The position numbers were made by a program, and so were the translations under genes. Shown here piece by piece: positions 32,481-44,966 of a stretch of 64,000 nt of DNA. Numbering within the stretch: position 1 is the first letter of the stretch; each line of letters starts with the position of its first letter. The notes under the pieces were generated by a model. That model did not search any database. It saw only the letters and a list, made by a program, of their open reading frames with translations, and was not told where the DNA came from. Source of the DNA: Stictocephala bisonia (lineage: Eukaryota > Arthropoda > Insecta > Hemiptera > Membracidae); contig JAQJVL010000153.1 in assembly GCA_035578905.1 (NCBI GenBank), positions 1,535,498 to 1,599,497 on the forward strand, given 5' to 3'.

Positions 32481-34137
32481 ATTATGTGAGCATTTAATAC
32501 TTTTAAACAATTAGGATTAGCATTTAAATTAGACAAGAACAATTCGTATATATTAAATAGCCATATTATTATAACTAAATGATCCCTGTACACCATTAGT
32601 GCCCACTGCAGCATATGTTCACTGAGGCCTGCGGCGCGGCAGGGACTGCTGAACATTAACACTTTACTGCAATAAGTACACCGTCCTGGTGGATTAACCT
32701 GCGCTCTTATATTTTAAAAATATTTTTTGTATGTTAAATTCAATATCTCCCCTACAACTTTGCTGCTGGTCAAACTTCTCCAACCAAACAATAAAAAATT
32801 TAGCAGCCAACAAACTTTTTCAGTCAAAATGAAAACTATATAATTCTTATAATGTTCAATTATTAATTATAAGTGATGTAAAACACCTATTTAATCATTT
32901 TTTTGCTTGAAAGTGTCCAGATGATTTGTACTGTTAACGTGTTAAATTTGAAATGTTTAACTCCACAATAAGTATATTAAATGTTGGTGTTTTTGACGGA
33001 AGAACACTGCCACGAGTGTAGTTTCGGAGCCCTGTTTTCCGTATGAGTCGTGGACCAAGTGGGCAGATCTTGCCTCACCTCTGATATATACGGTGTAAGG
33101 GCCATGTTCTCTCTATTTATATTCTGTACTCACTGGTTACAACTGACTGAAGACCCAGTCATGGTCATCGTGTATCATTCCTACACTCTCAGTTCTGTTG
33201 TTCACTTTGAATTGAACCCATTCAAATCTTAATAAATGAACTAGTTCACTAGTTCTCTTAGCTGACTATTTCATTTGACTTGGTCGTTCGTGAACTACTA
33301 ATCCATATTGGCGATATTATTTTCTGTCACTATGAAATACTACTCTACGCGAATACCAGTATCAGAGATGCAGCTTTTATTTTTAATTTTAAGTCAATGG
33401 AATTCATTAATCCCATCCTAACAATTACGTTCAGCATACAATATTTGGACATTTTAATATTTGTCATTAAAACAATTAAGAATCAAGTGATATCAACAGC
33501 TAATAATCAGAATCGAGGAATCGCGATACTGCTAGAATCGAGAATCGGAATTGGCACATCTCTTGTATTAATCCTAAATCAATATTTCACAAGCAAGTTC
33601 CCAATTTTTACACATTGAACTTCAGAAAGTTTCAAGAAAATATATACTGAATTTTCTTTAAATTCCGAAATATAAATAAATTCATTAGTAAGATGTTTGT
33701 AGTCATCAATATATAGGATGTCTTGGGCAACAAGTCTTTACCAATGTATACCTTTAGTCTTTGGATGTATTTTCTTGTATCTTCTAAGCAAAAACCAGCA
33801 TAGTGTAAGAGAAAACAACTAAATTTAAAAATAAATTTGTACATTTTTGTAATTAACATTTTAAACCGGCTAACATTTTACTATCCTGTATTGTATTTAT
33901 CTAATTAAAGTCAATTGATAATATAATAAGTTGAATATCAATACTGGTAGAAATATTAATTGTTTTTGAGCTGATTTTTCACTGAAAAGAGAGCAAGCGC
34001 TCTTTTACTTCCTTGTCTTCGAAACATTGATTCTACTTCTAGAATTACAAGATAATTCAATCCAAATTCAAATATCTACATCATAAGATACACAGAACGT
34101 AAAAAGGTTTGTGTTTACTTTTGTTGTTTAAGATTAC
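32481..34137. other. dom intron, repeats only
   Basis: AT-rich. Around 33505-33580 CGAGGAATCGCGATAC..AATCGAGAATCGGAATTGGCACATCTC looks like a hAT-MITE terminus in reverse (compare TAGGGATG.GCCGATTC). I see no gene. Confidence 0.4.
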
Positions 34138-34315
34138 CTTTTTCACAGGCCAGGTGAGCAAGCACCGAGATAGTCTGTATCGTCTTACCAAGCCCCATCT
34201 CATCAGCTAATATACCATTGAGCTTGCGGTCATGCATTGTTACCAGCCAGTCCAGACCTATATGTTGGTACTCACGCAGCGTATGTTTCAGCAGGAATGG
34301 AATCTTGGTTACAAC
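34138..34315 (-). CDS. dom: dom exon e: Q-motif and Walker A
   Basis: This exon is 178 nt, with acceptor ...GTCCTACAG, donor GTAATC, entry phase 0 and exit phase 1. It encodes [20 protein letters not shown], the motif around [16 protein letters not shown] (motif I, ATP binding) and LAHLACEK. The Lys of GLGKT binds ATP phosphates (family knowledge). The open frame runs a few codons past each splice site, but the conserved protein starts and ends exactly at the AG and GT sites. Confidence 0.96.
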
Positions 34316-34527
34316 CTGTAGGACCAATCACTTAATACATGGTAGTCTACAATTTGCTCTTGTAGCAGTTCTGACACTCAGTAGTAGTAAACAACTATTA
34401 AGAGCTAGGCAATTTTTTAGATAGAGTTCAAGTATATTGTAGTATAAAGATATAAATAATATTGTTATTAAGATTAAATATTGGTCACTTTCATCAGAAG
34501 ATAATGCACTTTTATAAAATAAAAATA

Positions 34528-34793
34528 AATTGTATTAACTAAAGTAAAAGCATTTTCTGATTATTAATAATTGATGAAAAAGATTGATTGAAGTAGGCTA
34601 ATTGAAAAAGGAAACTCTCAATCACACACACAAAAGATGCAATTATAATTTTTTTAAATAAAGAGAAAGTGAATTGTATTAACTAAAGTAAAAACATTTT
34701 CTGAATATCAATAATTGATGGAAAAGATTGATTGAAGTAGGCTAATTGAAAAAGGAAACTCTCGCTCACACACACAAAAGATGCAATTATACT
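34528..34793. repeat. 144-bp tandem duplication (two copies)
   Basis: AATTGTATTAACTAAAGTAA recurs at 34672 after 144 bp, and the remainder (ATTGATGAAAAAGATTGATT, GAAACTCTC..TCACACACAC AAAAGATGCAATTATA) repeats in order. Copies differ by a few substitutions and the second copy is slightly shorter. Confidence 0.85.
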
Positions 34794-34901
34794 AAAAAAT
34801 GAGAGAGAGTGGAATGATCATTCCATCTTAAAAAATGAGAGAAAGTGGAATGATCATTCTATCTTAAAAAATGAGAGAAAGTGGAATGATCATTCTATCT
34901 T
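34794..34901. repeat. Three tandem copies of a 36-bp unit
   Basis: Units at 34794-34829, 34830-34865 and 34866-34901, each containing AAAAAATGAGAGA and the perfect palindrome GAATGATCATTC. Copies 2 and 3 are identical. Confidence 0.9.
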
Positions 34902-35079
34902 AAGAAAATAATACATATTGCTTTGAATAATTTTCAGTGCTAATGACACTAGTTAAACAATTGACAAGTCGGTTTTCAAAGGCCTGTGGTAGCCAGGAAT
35001 TCTTATTTTTTATAGATTTTTAGTCGAGTAAAATAAAACCCTATTATTAGAGTACATTACGCACTATGATAATATAATT

Positions 35080-37643
35080 CAGGGTGGCTACTCAATCATG
35101 CAAAAAAAATTCAAGCACAATTCAAGGTTTTTTCCAAGGGGTTTCAAACAAAATTCAAGGCGCACTTACAGAGGAAAATATTTCTGAATCAACGTAATCA
35201 CTCATTATAGTACAATACATAAAAAAGCACGTTTTATAGCTAGGCATGTCAATAATCTTGTAGGCCATGAATAAATTGAACTATTGCATAAGTATCCTAG
35301 GTTTAATTAGCAGTTACCTAAAATTTTGTATTTCATTGATAAGTAGGCTCAAAATCTAGTGATATGCTTAACTTACTTTAATACAATTTTTACTAATAAG
35401 CCTACGGACTATTTGCGATAGGCCCAGCTTTAATTATTTACTGTTATATCAATAACACGATGAGTTGAAAACAAAACTCGGTTTTATCTGAAAAGTATGT
35501 GAAAAAACCCACATTTTTAAAAATCGTTATTTTTTGACAACTTTTTTTCGGTAAAATATGTAATTTCCGCGAAATGTTTTTTATGCTGATCACAAATATA
35601 TAATTGGGTTATCCAGTAACATTATTTTTTCAGCCTGAAAAATACACTTTTTACTGACCAACATAACCGAACTCATCATGACTATTTACTCAACAAATAG
35701 AAGTAATTTGCGTTAAATTATTGTGCCTGGCCTCCGTGACGGCCTACCGTCCGTCATTCTGGCAGGAGTATGCGTGAATTCAGTTTTTTTGTGGTTAAAA
35801 TCTGATGTATATAATAATCGCTAATCGTGATTCACAGCGAAAGTAGTTTTTCCGTTATATCTCGAGAAATAATTTGTATAGACCAAAATAGGGTAATTAT
35901 GCACTATTTTGCCACCTCTGAAAATGCGATTTCATGTTGAAAAAGTGGTAAAATATGAGTTTAAATCTCTTGAGGGGTTTGATTTTATCCGCGGAAAACT
36001 CGGTTTTTACCGAATAATCGAAAAAGTAGTTTTTATCTGATAGGAATATATGTGAATTCGGTTTTGTGATTAATAGTTGTATATAGATCACGTAATGGCC
36101 ACTAATCGTAATTTGCCGCGATAGTAGTTTTTCCGTTATATCTCGAGAAATATATAAATAGAATAATAATAAAAATAGACAAAAATAGTTTTCAAATTTG
36201 TATTCAGCACAAAAAACACATCAAAATAATAAAAAAAAACATTAAAATACCATTTAAATTAACGGAAATATGACAAAAAAACTAAAAGTTATTACAATGG
36301 GTTTTTCGAATTTTTCTGTAAAATGTTATTTCCACGGAATAAAAAGCATATCCGTGAAAAAAAGCCAATTCTAGACCGATTTCAAGCAAAATGTTCCAAA
36401 TTTGTTTGATGGCAAGAAACTGCATAAATACCCAAAATAGTTTTCAAATTCGTATTCAGCGCAAAAACAACACATCAAAATAAAAAAATATGATTATAAT
36501 ATCATTAAAATTAACGGAAATATATCAAATATACTAAAATATGTGACAATAATTTTGTCTAACTGTTCGGCAAAAACGATATCCGCAGAATAAAAAATTC
36601 TCACGAAATTGTAGTCTATTATTGACCCATTTCAGGTAGTTTTTAAATTTTGTTTGGTGGCAAGAAACTGCATAATAACCTTGTTGGTTTTAATAAATAA
36701 TAATTCACACAAAACTAAAACACTTTCAAAAATTACGATTTTAGAGTTAGTAGTCCTAGACATTTAAGTCAATAAACTACAACACAAAACGTTCCACACT
36801 TAAAACAGCATCCAATGAACTTTATATTAATGTTTTTATCAACAATAAATTGTTTAAGTAATTCTACATTTTATTGATAACTGAATAAATAAACTGGAAG
36901 GTTAATTAACAAAACACGCTCTTCGCTGGTGAAAAATCACCGTTCACATGATCTCTTCTTGTTGCCCACCTGTTGTTACCGGTAGTGGTAAACAAAACAA
37001 ACGCATCAGCCCATCGCCTGTTGTCGATGTATTTTCGTTATTTAAAAAGAACGCAACAGTTTCATTGAAACAATAATTCGGCACCAAAACGTTTCAAAAT
37101 TTTGCAAATAGCTGCAGTAGAACAGACAGCAACAGTGAGCGTCATCGGATATCAATAGAACAAAACGAAAACTCCCAGTTTAGTCGCAACTTTAACCTGC
37201 AGCGTAAGTTGCAACAGAATGTCAACAAATCTAAGAGACGACGCTTGACATTGGATTGATTTGCGTATCTCAGCAAAATGCGGTGGGTGAAGCTATCATG
37301 TTGTCTGCAACAGCTTCATTCAACTGTTTCGACGTCAAAACTGTTTCGGTTGCAACAGTTTTGTCAAACTATTCCATGTGTATTATTTTGAACATATCAA
37401 TGTGCCGAATCGACTCGTGTCTTATCATACGAAGATTGACGAGGTTTCCCTAACTTATCGCTTGAACTTAGCTGGAGCCCTGAAGTCCGAACCTTACTGA
37501 CGTCACCGGATACTCTCGTCTCGTTCGACGAGAATTCCCGATGGTTACCGAAATTCAAGCATATTTCCAGGTTTTTTCAAGGCGCCGTAAAATTCAAGCA
37601 TAATTCCAGGTTTTCCCGGAATTCCCGGTGAGTAGCCACCCTG
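35080..37643. mobile_element. CAGGGTGGC-ended non-autonomous DNA element, copy B
   Basis: Starts CAGGGTGGCTACTCAATCAT and ends ..GTGAGTAGCCACCCTG, with flanks ATAATT on both sides (6-bp target duplication). Homologous to copy A over most of its length but 0.94 kb longer. The extra length includes a second copy of an internal module (TTCAAATT(T/C)GTATTCAGC.CAAAAA, AACGGAAATAT). No transposase frame. The superfamily is unassigned. Confidence 0.82.
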
Positions 37644-38388
37644 ATAATTGCACAATAGTATGTAAGAAAAAAGCTACAAAAATATTATATATAAAATGAC
37701 ATTTAGGCCTATTTATGGTGTATTATAAATATGGAAGAATTGGATTGGATTTCTATGTTAATAATGAAAGACAGTTAAAATGGCTGCAAATAACCTGATT
37801 CTTTTTATTGTAAAAATTAGGGATGGTCGATTCTTACATTTTTATCAATTACGATTCAATCAAATCAATGGATACCCTTCTATTTATTAACATGCAACGA
37901 CTTCCTTTTTTTTAATATTTCAATTTAGTGATATTTATAACACAAAACATTCATAACAAATAATGCATTTTGAATAGGTGCTTTGTCTGTCAATTACCTA
38001 ACAATTGAGTTTAAATCACAACAAAATTATTTTTTTATGAATAAATTAATTTGATTCAAGGTACTGTTTCCATACCAAAACTCAGGAGACTTTTTTCGAG
38101 TTAATCTTAGTGGTTATCTAGAAGTCAGAAATGTCTATTATTTCTATCATCATAGTACTAATATTGATAAGCACCAATACATTTACATAGCATAAATTGT
38201 AGCTTAAAATGGGCAGCTTATGTCATTTCATAACAAACACACAAGCAAAATTAATATAAAATAAAATGTTTAAGAAATTTATAAAAGTACAATTAATAAA
38301 GTACACTTCATATATATATATATATATATATTATATTTATGAACAGAAGCAATTGCTGTTGATAATTTTAAAAATTAATTTTACTTAC
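37644..38388. other. dom intron, no gene; microsatellite
   Basis: AT-rich. A (TA)n microsatellite lies at 38310-38330. The stretch at 37815 (TTAGGGATGGTCGATTCTTA) resembles a hAT-MITE left end without a seen partner. Confidence 0.45.
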
Positions 38389-38484
38389 ACTTGTTGAAGA
38401 CAATGTATTTCCCTTTGGTTGTATGCTTTCAGCTATTGCAGCAACATCATTTATTTCTGCATCTCTGTCATCTTTTTCATTGGC
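38389..38484 (-). CDS. dom: dom exon d: conserved pre-ATPase block
   Basis: This exon is 96 nt (32 codons), phase 0 to 0, with acceptor ...AATTGTCAG and donor GTAAGT. It encodes ANEKDDRDAEINDVAAIAES followed by IQPKGNTLSSTS. The block around IAESIQPKGNTLSST directly precedes the helicase Q-motif in SRCAP/domino proteins and is diagnostic for this subfamily among SNF2 ATPases. Confidence 0.93.
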
Positions 38485-38939
38485 CTGACAATTAAAATGA
38501 CTGCATTAATGCTACATGATAATTCATAAACATATAATCTATATACTTTTAATCTTTCATTAACTTTGTAGCCACTGGTTTGTAAATATACACGATAAAT
38601 AAATATGTATTATGTACCCTTATGTTAAAAGAAAATAGTGTAATTCAAAAGATAAAGTGGAAAACTTGTTGTCAATTATTTGTGAAAAAGAAGTATTACA
38701 GAAGCATATTAATACTTCTGTAATACTGTCTTGTATTAAGTACGAGTGAGAACTTAGAAAATCTCATAAGACAAGCATATGTTGAACAACCAACTAAAAT
38801 AAATTTTTAATATAACATTCAAGAGTAAATATAGTCTACATTATAAATATATCATCATGCTTATTTATTCTGTGTATGGAGGGATAAAATATTGAACTAT
38901 TACCAACAAAATTCAAATTAAGTTTCAAATTATCAAAAT

Positions 38940-40479
38940 AAAGTGGAACCTTGAAAGAACTAATAACGTCAATGACACAAAATCCTATATTGGAAAAAAT
39001 TTTTTAAAATTCCCTTAAACCTCACATAACACTCAATTTTAAAAGTGCCTTTAAAACATGGATTCAAAACAAATTTTGTTTCATTTTTAACCCTTAAAAC
39101 GCTGAGCAATTTTCTGTAATTTTTCAATTAACACTTAATTTTCTTGAATATATATAATTTTAGTTTTTGTAAAGTTATATTTTTTTTAAATATAAACCAG
39201 GATAGTACAATGTAAAAAAAAAATAATAATAACGATATTGTATTTTTATATTCATTTTTTATTCATTACAAAGTTTTATCAAAACTGTAAAAACTAAATA
39301 TTATTGCATGCAATTAAAAAAATTTTATACTTGCAAAAATAAATTTTTCAATTTAAATATGATTTTATAATGACAATTTCTTCCTTAGAAAGTAGCAGCT
39401 GTGTGAAAAACTTCAAAACTATAAATTTTATAGCCATTATAAAAATATATACAATATAACTCAATAAGACAACAGATTATGTACACAAAATAAACACTAT
39501 TTACAACATAAATAAAACTAGACTTCACAATGAAAAATATAGAATAAATTCAAAATAATAAACTTTGTTTACACACCGGAGGTTAGTACAATGCATGAGA
39601 CAGACAACAAATAACTGCAGACTGACTTGAGCGCCAGCCGGTCGCCGCGTCATGTTACTAGCAGATGCGTATATATTCGCTGCGAGCGCTAGCGGTTACC
39701 TCGACAGAGGCAATAATGAATGAAAACTTCATATTATTTACATTCGTTGCCTAGTAACCAGTCCAAAGATCTCGAAAATGAATAATAACCTGAAAATAGT
39801 CTTGACCTTGAATCTTAGAACTCGCTACGTTGTATTAGACCTGTTCTAGGATTATTGTTATCAGCTCGCGAAATATTACGTATAATGCGTTACGGGCAAT
39901 TGTAAACATGCGTATGTATACGGATGCCGCGTTTTAAGGGTTAAGACAATGAGAAACCCTTATAGCACAATCATCAGGAGCAAAACACCTTTACAGCACG
40001 AATTTTACCTTTATAAGGCAAATTCTCAGTCAAAACCTCAGTAAGACGAATTTATATTTCCATTTTTCCAATTAATTCTTTTCAAAAAATGAAAACTCAA
40101 CTTTTCTGTTTGTTGTGACTTCTGAAACTGCAGGTTGCATTAGAAAGTACAGCTTTAATTCAGTTTAGTTTGGTTATATTGTATCTTTGGTACCGTTCAG
40201 AGCAATCGACAATATGGCTAGCGTTCATGGTAAAAATAAGTGTATTGCTTTTAAAGTGTTGTATTTAAAAAAAAAAAAATAATTAATGAGGATACTGAAG
40301 TACTTAATCATCAATTAAACTATTTTTTTCTACAGTATAGTATGTGAAAGCAAACCTCTGTACTATGAATTTTGCCCATTTTAACCTATGGGACACCTTA
40401 ACTACAAATCTCGCTATCGAAAATACCTTGATAACACGAACATTTTTCAATAGCCTTCAGATGGTATAGAAGCTCTACT
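38940..40479. mobile_element. Tigger/pogo-like relic with nested MITE
   Basis: The left end (..AAGTGGAACCTTGAAAGAAC) and the right end, reverse complement ACAGTAGAGCTTCTATACCA, resemble Tigger termini (CAGTAGAACC...). Internal ATAACACGAA/TAATAACG motifs fit. A piggyBac-type MITE (39091-39940) has inserted in it. No transposase recognised. Confidence 0.35.
39091..39940. mobile_element. piggyBac-type MITE, TTAA target
   Basis: TTAA on both sides (39087-39090 and 39941-39944). Terminal inverted repeats CCCTTAAAACGC / GCGTTTTAAGGG are perfect over 12 bp. 850 bp, no coding capacity, GC-richer centre (39620-39710). TTAA duplication and CCC ends indicate a piggyBac-type element. Confidence 0.85.
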
Positions 40480-40816
40480 GTATTTGAAGTATGTTCATCA
40501 TGATAAAAAAATTTTCTTATACAACTTACAGTTAAGTCATAGAGACAATTTAAGTAAGCAAGTGATGGGGAGATCGTCTCATTGGTCTTACAGTAGACGT
40601 GAGGAGAGGTAGTGTTACCCCCTGTTGGAGCATAGTGTCAGAAATTCTATAAAGATTGTGGCATGTCTAGTCACCAGTTTAGAACTGGCAAGAGATGGAT
40701 TTTCATATTTTTCTTGCTTTAAAATAATAATCATGCTTCATTTTCAGATATTCAAATTGAGTTTATCTCTGAAATATTTTTGCTAAACAAAGATTTACAA
40801 TTTATCTTTGAAAATA

Positions 40817-43346
40817 CAGTAGAACCCCGGAAACTTGACATATTGTGGACTGAATGGGTGTCGAGTTTATGAAAGTGAGGTCAATAACTAGACTACTTGA
40901 GGCTCAATTAAAAATGTTTAATTACAGTACATATAGACTAAAAATAAAGGTTAATATAAGATTAAGAACGAGTTAAAAAGTAAATACAATTGATTATAAA
41001 ACATATAATGGAGATTATGACACTTTATGCTTTAAATACAAAAATAAATAAAATAATAGGCAAGTACAAAAGGAAAACTTACAACTTTAAATGTACAGAG
41101 TAGCAATTACTTGTTTTCTCTTCAGAAAAACTTTGTTATTGTGGACTGTTTTTCACACATATTCTCCTCTGCGCTACTTCCATCACGTAAACAACGAAGA
41201 AACAATATGTCCATTGGAGATGCACCAGTTTCCTCAAAATATCATAGAGCACCTTCGACAACCTTTAAACCCCTTGGTATGAGACATTTTATGACACCAT
41301 CTTCTCCTTTCTTTCCTTCTGGCATATCCTCTTCACTATCTTCTTCATTTTCATTAATGAGGTTAACTATTTTGTCGTCTTCAAGATGGTGTTCATCATC
41401 TTCTTGTATCCACTCTTCAACAACTTTTTCTGAAGCTTCTTCACTCCCTGAAATGTTCTTCTTGATCAGTTGTAACAAGTGGGCGTCTTCCTCCTTCTCT
41501 TTCATCTCCTCTAATTCATTTCCCACGTGGACAAGTAATTTTCTCCATGATAGTACAAGAGTCAAAGGCTCAACTTCGTCCCAAGATGTAGAAATCCGCC
41601 CTACAACATCTAGCAGGTTAATTTTTTTAAATTTCACACCATATCCTGACCGTCATCTATTGTTTGGATAAGTGATGTCAGAAGTTTTCGTCTATGTAGT
41701 TTTTTTATTTTTTTTTTATTTTATTTGTAAATTGCAGCACACCCTGGTCCATGGGCTAACATAAAGCAGTGACATTTGATCATAAAAACATGTCTTTTAT
41801 CTCACCATCTTTGAGTTTGGCAACATCAGGGTGTGTTGTTTCATTGTCTAAAAGCAGGAGTGCTTTTCTAGCCAGGTCTTTTGATTTTTAAAATGTATCA
41901 ACGGAAGTAACAAATCAGTAAAAAAACCACCTCTTAAATATTGTACCGTCCATCCAAGCACTTTTCTGGTGTCTATACCAATCAGGCAACCCAGTTACAT
42001 TACATGTGTCAGCAGATCTTGTAATGTTTTTAAAAAGCATGGGGATTTTTTGCCTTTCTAATGAGAGTTTTAGTTTATGCTCTCCTGTCGCATTATGAAA
42101 GGCCAATATTGTTACTTTTCTTATACCCTCGAGCCGCTTTTTCGTTTTTTTATGCTAGTGTAGTGAATGGTAGCATTATGAAATTGAAACCACTTTCATC
42201 GCAATTATACAACTGCTCTCCAGAAATGCTGTCGAGCTGTTGCAATCTTTCTTTAAACAGACACATTAACTTCATTTGCAGAAAGCTTTTCCCCAAAAAT
42301 GTTCAGTTCTCTCATGTCTTAACGCTTCTTCCATCGATCCAGCCACCCAAAACTTGTAGAAAAAGCACTACTCTCTTCGTCACAAAATTGTTTGTTGAAT
42401 TCAAGAGCTTTTTTCTTGCAATTTAGGCCCTAAAATCGGTGTTTCTTTTTCACTTTGATTTCTGAACCAAGCATAAAGGGCCTTACCTTTGTCAAAGTTT
42501 TTCATATTTTTTCTTTCTTTTAGGGATCCAGCACACATTCTTTTCGCACACCATTCTTCAATATCACATCTCTGATTTTTCCATCCTATTATTGTACTCC
42601 ATCCCACTCCTAAGTCTAAAGCAACTTTATTCACATTCTCACCCTTGTCAAGTTTTTTTTAAAGCATCTAATTTAGTTTCCATCTACGCATTGGTTTGTT
42701 TTCTTTTCATTCCTGACACCATCTTAAAACAAATACACTAACCAGAAAACAAAAAACACTAAAGATTTAAAACTTTCCGACAAATAACAAACCTTTAACA
42801 ATAAACAAACAATTAATAAACAATATCAAACAATAAACAGTAAACAATGAGTTTATGATCGTTTTAGAAGAATATTATATTATAAATTTACGTAACTCGT
42901 GTGACTGAAACAGACAACGATGACGACAGCACTATTCAATGTGTTTTAAACTATATCCACGCCCTTAGCACTCGACCAGGTGGCCACCCCTCCAGGACAA
43001 GTCCAAGTGACACACATTTCATCTTTGATGAGGCAAGGTCAGTCAATCGAACGCTTGATTTCAACAACCCTACTCTTCAAAGTAGCCGCTCCTAATCAGC
43101 GAATTAAAATGATTTGTGATTTACGTCAGTATCAGGTGTATTTAAATAAACACTCAGTATTTAAATACAGCATTGCTTATGTTTTAAGTTTCTTTAATAT
43201 ATATTTCGAAACTGGTAAGTTTCGGCCGAAATTTTACACAGTTTTCAATGTTTTAATTTATTTTTATTATTATTTTTTACTCAACGAGTCTGTTGAGTTT
43301 TCCGGAGTGTAGATTTTATGAAGGTCGAGTTTCCGGTGTTCTACTG
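40817..43346 (-). mobile_element. Tigger/pogo DNA transposon
   Basis: 2,530 bp with TA on both sides. Terminal inverted repeats start CAGTAGAACCCCGGAAACTT at the left and CAGTAGAACACCGGAAACTC at the right (reverse complement). It carries a minus-strand transposase relic and sits in the dom intron between exons c and d. Confidence 0.92.
41242..42720 (-). pseudogene. Tigger-type transposase (CENP-B-like), disrupted
   Basis: Read on the minus strand: a start near 42720 (MVSGMKRKQ) with a broken N-terminal CENP-B-like HTH, NKVALDLGVGWSTIIGWKNQ (42634-42575), and DIEEWCAKRMCAG. Further on are YNCDESGFNF near 42210 (first catalytic Asp of the DDE domain), IPMLFKNITRSADTCNVTGL, then the acidic C-terminal region DEVEPLTLVLSWRKLLV..EEDEE near 41590-41290. 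Multiple frameshifts and stops occur between these segments, so it is not functional. Family: Tigger/Jerky. Confidence 0.85.
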
Positions 43347-43634
43347 TACTTACAATTTCATTAAAATATTTATTTAAACAGTTAATTTCGGACCCAAAAT
43401 TTGGTAAAATATCAATATCACCCTTGGCTCCAGTCATATCAACTTCAAGCTGGCTGTCTGCCCACATTAAACACTTAAATGGTGTAACATTACATTTTAA
43501 GTGAATTGATAAGAAATTAAATATTAATTTCATCAACACGTCAATTTGTATGAAAAAATATCACAATGTCAGGATAAAGGAAATAACTGTGTGTAAAGAG
43601 TTGGTTGTCACAAATGGTATTTACTGTAACTTAC
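43347..43634. other. dom intron next to the Tigger element, no gene
   Basis: Short AT-rich stretch between the Tigger right end and the donor of exon c, with nothing further seen. Confidence 0.5.
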
Positions 43635-43756
43635 CTGTTGAGAAGAGGTATTTTCTTCCATTAGTAAAGTGCTGAGATCTTCTGTTACATCATTTCCATC
43701 CTCTACATCCATCAACTCCTCATCCTCTTCACTGCTGCTTATACTTCCTTTTTCTT
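43635..43756 (-). CDS. dom: dom exon c: Ser/Glu/Asp-rich linker
   Basis: This exon is 122 nt, with acceptor ...GCTTCCAG and donor GTAAGT. It completes a codon from the previous exon and then encodes EKGSISSSEEDEELMDVEDG and a Leu-containing tail ending NTSSQQ. It exits in phase 0. The acidic serine-rich composition and position, just upstream of the conserved pre-ATPase block, match domino/SRCAP proteins. Confidence 0.82.
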
Positions 43757-44188
43757 CTGGAAGCAATCAATGTATTTATCAACAATGGTTCATGCCTTTA
43801 TCATCAGTAAACTAAGAACAATCATTTTTCTACGTAAATTAATGATAGTGTTGAATATTGATTTCTTAGTACATACTAAACCCTGCCTTCAATATATTAT
43901 ATTATATTACCGTTTAAGTATGAAAAGGAAAATCTATATATTTTAATCAATTTAGTGTTTTTGTTCACTGAGTTTCTGAGGCAACCTCTGAACGGATTTC
44001 AACGAACCTTTTTTTTGAATTGGAGGCAATTTTGCGTAGCATGGAATGTCAAAGCTGTATTTTAAACTTAAAACTCTCAGTTTTTAACAATATTAATTTT
44101 AATATTTAAAAAGTCAAGCAGTCGACAGAAGCATTTTAACACGTTTTCAAAATTACCAATTTCAGAAGTAAAACAGCTGTTTCTTTAA

Positions 44189-44966
44189 CACGTTGATTGC
44201 GGGCGACGTTGATCAACGATGCGCCGCAGTAGCGCGTGTGGCGGGCAGCGTTGTACAATGATCCTACAGTCCTTGAAATGTATTGACTCCGTGTGAGGTT
44301 AGCCATTGCCCGGGAACGTTGTGTCGCTCGTCGCTTGTTGTGCCGGTCTTTGTGAACATTTTGATGTACTTCGTTTTTGGATACCACCATTTTTGTGTTT
44401 GTGGTACCAGTTCTACGTTTTAGTGTTTTTTAGGATTGTTATAAGTAATGTTTGTGCAATGGATGATAGTTTTCGACAAGTTCCATGAGGACGTTCATGA
44501 GTGAAATATAGTGTAACAATGACTGTGGGAAGTTTTGTAAATAGTTTTTTTATTTTTAGTATACCCATTTTTTATATTACCATACATTATTAGGACTAAC
44601 TGTACATTCTCATGCCATTCAACATTGTGCACGAACTTATTATTATCGTGACTAAACGTTTTTTTTTCGACAGAAGTTTTTTTTTTTTGTTGTAAAACTG
44701 TTTATTTATTCTGCTATGCAATTATCAATAATGGGACTGTACAAAATTGTCAACAATCGCCAGCTGAGTAACGCTTACCGGCGCCCCAGGCGGACAACGT
44801 TGATCAACGCACCGGAAATGACGTCAATGGAATTGGCCTAATTCCATACCTGGACACCTTCTGACACTACTCTGGCTACAATGGGACTATTTATAAGTTA
44901 AATAAAAAATTATTATATTTCAGCCTGGGGCATGCACAATGTTGGGCGATTTCAGCAATGAACGTG
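44189..44966. mobile_element. piggyBac-type MITE with internal ACGTTGATCAACG repeats
   Basis: TTAA flanks both ends (44185-44188 and 44967-44970). Ends CACGTTGATTGC and GCAATGAACGTG are imperfect inverted repeats. Near each end a palindrome ACGTTGATCAACG occurs (44205-44220 and 44800-44815). 778 bp, no convincing coding frame; the minus-strand open frame over the left end is a by-product. Confidence 0.85.

Noticed and set aside
38310..38332. TA-rich promoter-like element
   Set aside because: A (TA)n microsatellite with no coding sequence in position.
44136..44390. 84-codon minus-strand frame
   Set aside because: It covers the left end of a TTAA MITE; Arg-rich composition reflects the MITE repeats.
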